DNA of 10,053 nucleotides, from assembly GCA_020024075.1 (NCBI GenBank), contig JAHHUJ010000067.1, positions 1-10,053 of the forward strand, in the 5' to 3' direction. The notes below the pieces were generated by a model. That model ran no database searches, was not told the DNA's origin, and worked only from the letters and a program-made list of their open reading frames with translations. This DNA is from Psychrobacter sp. Its GTDB lineage: Bacteria; Pseudomonadota; Gammaproteobacteria; Pseudomonadales; Moraxellaceae. A program made the position numbers and the translations under genes. This document shows, piece after piece, positions 6,441-10,053 of this stretch (position 1 is the stretch's first letter; each line of letters starts with the position of its first letter).

Positions 6441-6508
6441 GAACAGCCAATATTCAACAAACAAATAGACTCACTCACACATCGCAAGCCGTATTCTGGA
6501 TTGTTTAT

Positions 6509-7507
6509 ATGTCTTTATCCACCTCAAATAACAGCACGATCAGCAAACCAAAATCCACAGTAGTGCATACCACCAGCAAGGGTATCCTCACAGCTTTGGC
6601 CGCCTTTAGTATCTGGGGAAGCTTTCCGTTTTATTTTAAGCAGCTAGGAGAATACAATGCGGTTGAGATTATTGGGCACCGTATTGTCTGGACCTTTGCC
6701 TGTTTGGCTGTGTTTTTGGTAGTGACCAAACGCTGGCAGTGGCTAGGTACCCTTAAGTCAAATCCTCGTCTAATCTGGATTACCTTTTTATCAGGGATTA
6801 TTATTGCCATCAACTGGCTCACTTATGTTTGGGCAGTTAATGCCAATCTAATATTAGAGGCCAGTTTGGGCTACTTTATCAGCCCCTTAATTGGTATTTT
6901 ATTATCCCTAGTGTTCTTGCAAGAGAGATTGCGTCCGCTGCAGTGGATTGCTGTGTCACTTGCCTTAGCTTCGGTGTTAATTCAAGTGGTGATGCTGGGT
7001 AGTATTCCTTGGGTATCCTTGGTGTTGGCCTGCTCCTTTAGTGTGTATGGGGTAATGCAAAGACGCACCCCGCTGCAAGCAGTAGATGCCATGTTTATAG
7101 AGACGGCTTTGCTAGTACCCATCTGTATCTGGTGGTTTATGAGCTCTGATGTGGCCAGCTCATCACTGTCATTTTGGCTAAGTGATAAGATTTGGTTTTT
7201 GATGCTGGCCGGCCCCATTACTTTGATACCTCTACTGTTATTTAACAAATCAACCAAAATGGTGGCTTTTAGTATTTTAAGTTTTATGAACTATTTGACC
7301 CCGACCATTATTTTCTTATTGGCTATCTTTTATTATCATGAGCCATTTGATACTAAAAGATTGATGATCTTTAGCCTGATTTGGTTTGGGTTGTTTTTAT
7401 TTAGTATTGATTTGTGGCAAAACAGACCCTCTAAAATGCTAAAAAAAAGAACCGCGGAGCAGGAAATAAGTCCAGTAATCAGCTTTGGTCAATTAAAGAC
7501 CCATTAA
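6509..7507 (+). CDS. rarD: RarD family permease (EamA/DMT superfamily)
   Basis: Inner-membrane protein of the drug/metabolite transporter superfamily, RarD branch (E. coli YigM/RhaT-like EamA fold). RarD was named as a chloramphenicol-sensitivity protein; its real substrate is not established. About ten hydrophobic segments are visible, roughly at 25-45, 53-73, 88-108, 115-137, 145-163, 167-184, 193-212, 227-247, 255-275 and 285-303, with a charged end. RarD-typical stretches include ALAAFSIWGSFPFYFK (29-44), HRIVWTF (57-63), NWLTYVWAVN (102-111), LEASLGYFISPL (116-127), ERLRPLQWIAV (139-149) and TPTIIFLLAIFYYHEPF (264-280). At 332 residues it is about 35 longer than E. coli RarD, from polar additions at both ends (1-22 and 305-332). 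TGGA lies 8 nt before the ATG. No functional link to the neighbours is evident; it occupies the place where cmk follows aroA in Pseudomonas. Confidence 0.93.
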   Translation: MSLSTSNNSTISKPKSTVVHTTSKGILTALAAFSIWGSFPFYFKQLGEYNAVEIIGHRIVWTFACLAVFLVVTKRWQWLGTLKSNPRLIWITFLSGIIIAINWLTYVWAVNANLILEASLGYFISPLIGILLSLVFLQERLRPLQWIAVSLALASVLIQVVMLGSIPWVSLVLACSFSVYGVMQRRTPLQAVDAMFIETALLVPICIWWFMSSDVASSSLSFWLSDKIWFLMLAGPITLIPLLLFNKSTKMVAFSILSFMNYLTPTIIFLLAIFYYHEPFDTKRLMIFSLIWFGLFLFSIDLWQNRPSKMLKKRTAEQEISPVISFGQLKTH

Positions 7508-7538
7508 GCTAATAGCGCTAAACAATAGCACCACACTA

Positions 7539-7564
7539 AAACTAATTACACTAATTATTAGTTT
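7539..7564. repeat. Inverted repeat just upstream of folB
   Basis: AAACTAAT (7539-7546) is matched by ATTAGTTT (7557-7564) across a 10-nt loop, ending 20 nt before the folB ATG. It lacks a T-run, so it is not a clear terminator for rarD. It could be a structure in the folB leader, a regulator site, or chance in AT-rich DNA. Confidence 0.4.
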
Positions 7565-7584
7565 CATAATATGAGAATATTGCC

Positions 7585-7965
7585 ATGAGTGAACCACTAA
7601 AAAACACGGATTTCGTCAAAGTTAAAGGGCTGAAAGTTAATGCGGTAATAGGGGTGTTTGATTGGGAGCGTGAAATTGAGCAGCCGCTATTAATTGATGT
7701 GTCTATGGCCACAGATATCAGCAAAGCGGGCAAAAGCGATGATATACAAGATGCCATCAATTATAAGGAAGTATGTGATGACATCACTGAGCTGTGTCAG
7801 CAAACCAAGGCCATGCTGATTGAGCGTCTGGCTGAATTAATTGCAGAGCATATCTTAGCCAAATACAACACCACTCAAGTTGAAGTGAGTGTTGCCAAAC
7901 CCACTGCCATTGCTGAGGCTGATGCAGTTGCCGTCCAAATTATTAGAACTTCTGCTGCAAGCTAG
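7585..7965 (+). CDS. folB: Dihydroneopterin aldolase
   Basis: Cytosolic enzyme of folate synthesis that cleaves 7,8-dihydroneopterin to 6-hydroxymethyl-dihydropterin and glycolaldehyde; it acts as an oligomer of tunnel-fold subunits. The 126-residue length is normal (about 120). Family signatures are IGVFDWEREIEQPL (22-35, with the pterin-site Trp27-Glu28), SDDIQDAINY (51-60, Tyr60), LIERLAELIAEHIL (78-91, with pterin-binding Glu80) and VEVSVAKPTAIAEAD (99-113, with the general acid/base Lys105). All catalytic positions are present. The start has only a weak purine stretch (GAGA at 7573) upstream, but the N-terminal alignment supports it. It lies 77 bp after rarD and 59 bp before the folK-like gene, whose predicted activity would use the FolB product directly. 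Confidence 0.96.
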   Translation: MSEPLKNTDFVKVKGLKVNAVIGVFDWEREIEQPLLIDVSMATDISKAGKSDDIQDAINYKEVCDDITELCQQTKAMLIERLAELIAEHILAKYNTTQVEVSVAKPTAIAEADAVAVQIIRTSAAS

Positions 7966-8024
7966 ATTTGAGGTATAGATCTATCGCTATGGAATCTCAA
8001 AAAACCGTGAGGGGTTAACTATTG

Positions 8025-8696
8025 ATGTGTAGTCATAAATTATCAGCGCAAGGCTCTGTCAAAGAAGTTGATAAAAATAGCCTAAGCATTACAAAACAAA
8101 TAACGGCCCTAAGTCATTCAGGTTGTTTAGATAGCGCAAAGAATATTCAAGAAAGTATTCAGCAGCAGATTATCTCTAAGATTCAGCCTTTATTGCAGAT
8201 TTCTGATATAACTCCTGCAGGTTATATTGTCGAGCTTGGCAGTAACCAAGAGGCGAGCTATCACTTGCAGCAATGTAGGGAAGTGCTTGAAGCTCAGGCG
8301 AGCCAAGCATATTGGTCAACAGAATTTATCAATCCAGATTATACGGCAACGGCAGCAAACCCTAAGCCTGACTATACCAACCAGTGCGGTTATATAAAGT
8401 TAAATGAAGCCGATCAGCCTAGATTAACTTTAGGGGAGCTGGTAAAAGCCAGTAAAGTGATTGAAAAGCAGATTCAACAAGATTGTTATGAGGCCGAAAA
8501 GATTAATCAGCTTGAAGTTGATGAATTATTGCACTCTATCACCGAGCCAAATAATAGAGTGGTTATTATTGATATTGATATCTTAGCGATTGTGACTGAC
8601 TCAGGTGAGATCATCGCTGTTGAAGAACGCTACCCATTCAAAAATCATGAATGGGTAGGTTTAATTGAGCTTTATGACAGTAAGTGGTTATTTTAA
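8025..8696 (+). CDS. Divergent HPPK (FolK)-like protein
   Basis: Probably a distant or degenerate 6-hydroxymethyl-dihydropterin pyrophosphokinase; the assignment is mine from motif order and the position after folB. Counting from the ATG at 8025 (223 residues), elements appear in FolK order: YIVELGSN (67-74, compare YIAIGSN), PDYTNQ (115-120, compare PDYLNA with the pterin-contacting Asn), LTLGELVKASKVIE (134-147, compare the sapEELL...IE helix) and DIDIL (183-187, compare LDLDIM with the two Mg-binding Asp). Missing are the GR-x-R loop after the IE helix, the R-T-L-D spacing (Arg178 is one residue too far away), and the PH...R-x-FvL-x-PL ending, of which only WVGLIEL may remain. Residues 1-63 are an extra Gln/Ser-rich segment. 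Met occurs only at the start. GAGGGG at 8009-8014 serves either this ATG or a TTG at 8022. Function may be a pterin-binding paralogue rather than an active kinase. Confidence 0.65.
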   Translation: MCSHKLSAQGSVKEVDKNSLSITKQITALSHSGCLDSAKNIQESIQQQIISKIQPLLQISDITPAGYIVELGSNQEASYHLQQCREVLEAQASQAYWSTEFINPDYTATAANPKPDYTNQCGYIKLNEADQPRLTLGELVKASKVIEKQIQQDCYEAEKINQLEVDELLHSITEPNNRVVIIDIDILAIVTDSGEIIAVEERYPFKNHEWVGLIELYDSKWLF

Positions 8697-8777
8697 ACTG
8701 CAGTGGCCTATCTTAAATCTCAGTAATTAAGCCCCAGTATTTTAATGGTTTAAGTCATTTATAGCTTTTATTCATGA
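8697..8777. other. Convergent spacer between the folK-like gene and cysE
   Basis: This 81-bp AT-rich gap separates two convergent genes. I find no convincing intrinsic terminator for either strand. The best structure, ATGAT (8774-8778) with ATCAT (8788-8792), is short and overlaps the cysE stop. Transcripts may overlap or end by Rho. Confidence 0.4.
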
Positions 8778-9638
8778 TTATTTATTTATCATATCAATCT
8801 CATCTACTGAGATTCTTTCACAGTCTTTGGGCTTAAAGGTTGGGTCTAGTTTGCACAATGCTTTTTGTAATTCATTAATGCGGGTCTCAGACTGCTGAAT
8901 GTGACTAAGCACCTTGCTAAAAGCTTCAGCGACTGGGTCTTCTGAATCTGGATTTAGACCATAAGCACTAAAGTCGACTCTCTCCGATAAGCGTTTGCCA
9001 TTAAGCTGCTCATAGTGTTTTGAGTTGTCTGGACAGTCTGGCTCTTTAGCGGATTGACTGGTTTCTTGGCTGCTGGCATTGGCAGACTCAGATTCAGTTG
9101 GAGCATTGATCATTCTAGCGGCGCTACCTACCATAGTCGCTTCAGCAGGGACTTCTTTTACCACTACGGCATTAGAGCCGATTTTGGCATTTTTACCCAC
9201 AGTAAATGGCCCTAAAACTTTGGCACCAGCACCCACAATAACACCATCTTCTAAGGTTGGGTGACGCTTGCCTTGTCCTAAAGAAACACCGCCTAAGGTT
9301 ACCCCATGATATAAGGTGACATCATCGCCAATTTTAGCCGTTTCACCAATGACAACTCCCATACCGTGGTCAATAAAAAAACGTCTGCCAATTTGTGCTG
9401 CTGGATGAATCTCAATACCGGTAAGCATACGCGAGCCATAAGAGATGGCTCGGGCTGAGAATTTATAGTCCTTATTCCATAGGTAGTGAGCACCGCGGTG
9501 TAGTATCAACGCATGGATGCCTGGGTAGGTTAATAAAACCTCTGTACTGTTTCTGGCAGCTGGGTCACGTTCGAATACCGCCGCGATATCCTCTTGCAAT
9601 GAGGCCTTGGCTTTTTTTATGGCTGTAATTAGTCTCAT
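8778..9638 (-). CDS. cysE: Serine O-acetyltransferase
   Basis: Cytosolic enzyme that acetylates L-serine with acetyl-CoA to give O-acetylserine, the first step of cysteine synthesis. It is the short form lacking the large N-terminal helical domain of E. coli CysE: RDPAARNSTEVLLTYPG (24-40) followed by HRGAHYLW (47-54), then a left-handed beta-helix of hexapeptide repeats from about 75 to 170. Catalytic elements are EIHP (76-79, Glu replacing the E. coli Asp), IDHGMG with His91, GETAKIGDDVTLYHGVTLGG (98-117) and GKRHP (123-127). The usual PAR-I motif is altered to SAARMI (172-177). A Ser/Glu/Asn-rich linker (about 180-200) leads to a helical tail (FSAYGL...DPV...VLSHIQQSETRINELQKAL, 223-261) as in Pseudomonas-type enzymes. 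It ends in INK, not the terminal Ile used to dock on CysK. The ATG has no clear Shine-Dalgarno sequence. It lies 54 bp after trmJ and faces the folK-like gene. Confidence 0.95.
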   Translation of the reverse strand: MRLITAIKKAKASLQEDIAAVFERDPAARNSTEVLLTYPGIHALILHRGAHYLWNKDYKFSARAISYGSRMLTGIEIHPAAQIGRRFFIDHGMGVVIGETAKIGDDVTLYHGVTLGGVSLGQGKRHPTLEDGVIVGAGAKVLGPFTVGKNAKIGSNAVVVKEVPAEATMVGSAARMINAPTESESANASSQETSQSAKEPDCPDNSKHYEQLNGKRLSERVDFSAYGLNPDSEDPVAEAFSKVLSHIQQSETRINELQKALCKLDPTFKPKDCERISVDEIDMINK

Positions 9639-9692
9639 AAGATTGTCTTATTTTATAATCAGTGTGGGTTAAAAATATAGGTCAGTATAACG

Positions 9693-10053
9693 TTACAACT
9701 TTCGTTTAATCTTAGCAATAATAGAGCTTACAATCTCAAATTCTTTTTGATCTAACTGCAGTCTTGATAGCAGGCGTGATAGGCGGCTTGGAAGCTCTCT
9801 TAATTTATCAGGTTCGGTGGTTTCTACTAATTCCAAACGCTGCATTAGCTCAATAATTCGGGTCTGTAGTTGGTTTCGTTGTTGTTGGTTTATCGCTGGC
9901 ATGTCCCAGCTTTGCCTTTGTCGTATCTCAATTTCAGTGTCAGTATCATTAGCAGTCGGCTTAGCCTGTAGATCATGCTGCAGAAAACGACTATAAATGA
10001 AGCTGGCAACTACTTGTATTGCTGAGGCTACATTGAGCACAGGATAGTCGGGG
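9693..10053 (-). CDS. trmJ: tRNA (cytidine/uridine-2'-O-)-methyltransferase TrmJ, C-terminal part
   Basis: Partial gene cut by the right window edge; about 120 C-terminal residues are present. TrmJ is a SPOUT-family methyltransferase that modifies the ribose of position 32 in several tRNAs. The reading frame continues to the window end, giving PDYPVLNVASAIQVVASF. This matches the conserved NPxYSSLNLAxAVQVxAYE segment that closes the SPOUT domain, whose knot contributes to S-adenosylmethionine binding and dimer formation. After a polar linker, the remaining part (QQQRNQLQTRIIELMQRLEL ... LRELPSRLSRLLSRLQLDQKEFEIVSSI) is the helical C-terminal extension typical of TrmJ. The GTG at 10040-10038 is an internal Val codon, not a start. 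The gene is followed by cysE on the same strand with a 54-bp gap lacking a terminator, so the two may be co-transcribed. The catalytic domain lies outside the window and was not checked. Confidence 0.85.
   Translation of the reverse strand, partial: PDYPVLNVASAIQVVASFIYSRFLQHDLQAKPTANDTDTEIEIRQRQSWDMPAINQQQRNQLQTRIIELMQRLELVETTEPDKLRELPSRLSRLLSRLQLDQKEFEIVSSIIAKIKRKL

Noticed and set aside
6378..6563. Small plus-strand ORF of 61 codons over the terminator and the rarD start
   Set aside because: It begins inside the terminator stem, overlaps the well-supported start of rarD in another frame, and its product resembles nothing I know.
7975..7984. Palindrome ATAGATCTAT after folB
   Set aside because: Ten bases with no T-run or flanking symmetry; too short to support as a terminator or operator.
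10038..10040. GTG as a start of a separate 115-residue minus-strand gene
   Set aside because: The frame stays open to the window edge and reads PDYPVLNVASAIQV across this codon, matching the interior of TrmJ.

Overview
The window reads as ordinary chromosomal housekeeping DNA from a gammaproteobacterium, most likely a Moraxellaceae member close to Psychrobacter. The reasons are a fused tyrA-aroA gene, a pheA-hisC-tyrA/aroA order of the Pseudomonas/Acinetobacter kind, moderately AT-rich coding sequence and very AT-rich spacers. The genus is an inference from family and gene-order knowledge; no search was run. I see no phage, plasmid, IS, CRISPR, tRNA or rRNA sequence.

Layout. Positions 1-26 hold a strong plus-strand terminator of a gene lying to the left. 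Positions 50-151 are a cluster of short tandem repeats that runs into the 3' end of tal (transaldolase, minus strand, 137-1087). A 316-bp divergent spacer (1088-1403) with a long hairpin separates tal from the plus-strand aromatic block: pheA (1404-2582), hisC (2691-3794) and tyrA-aroA (3947-6244), closed by a rho-independent terminator at 6360-6394. A second plus-strand group follows: rarD (6509-7507), folB (7585-7965) and a very divergent folK-like gene (8025-8696). These converge on a minus-strand pair, trmJ (cut by the right edge) then cysE (8778-9638).

How the genes fit together. Transaldolase exchanges sedoheptulose-7-P and glyceraldehyde-3-P for erythrose-4-P and fructose-6-P; erythrose-4-P is a shikimate-pathway precursor. 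AroA makes EPSP on the way to chorismate. PheA, the TyrA domain and the HisC-type aminotransferase carry chorismate to phenylalanine and tyrosine. FolB and the FolK-like protein belong to the pterin side of folate synthesis, whose pABA half also comes from chorismate. CysE begins cysteine synthesis and TrmJ methylates tRNA.

The points most worth a second look are: (1) the protein after folB, which keeps a scatter of HPPK (FolK) motifs but lacks much of the canonical active site; (2) repeated short tandem duplication at gene 3' ends and spacers (tal, pheA, hisC-tyrA), with four in-frame stop codons in the tal case; (3) the class II EPSP synthase signature inside the fusion; and (4) the breakup of two conserved gene clusters (no serC or cmk-rpsA around the aromatic block, no isc genes after trmJ-cysE). 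I found no clear undescribed multi-gene system.
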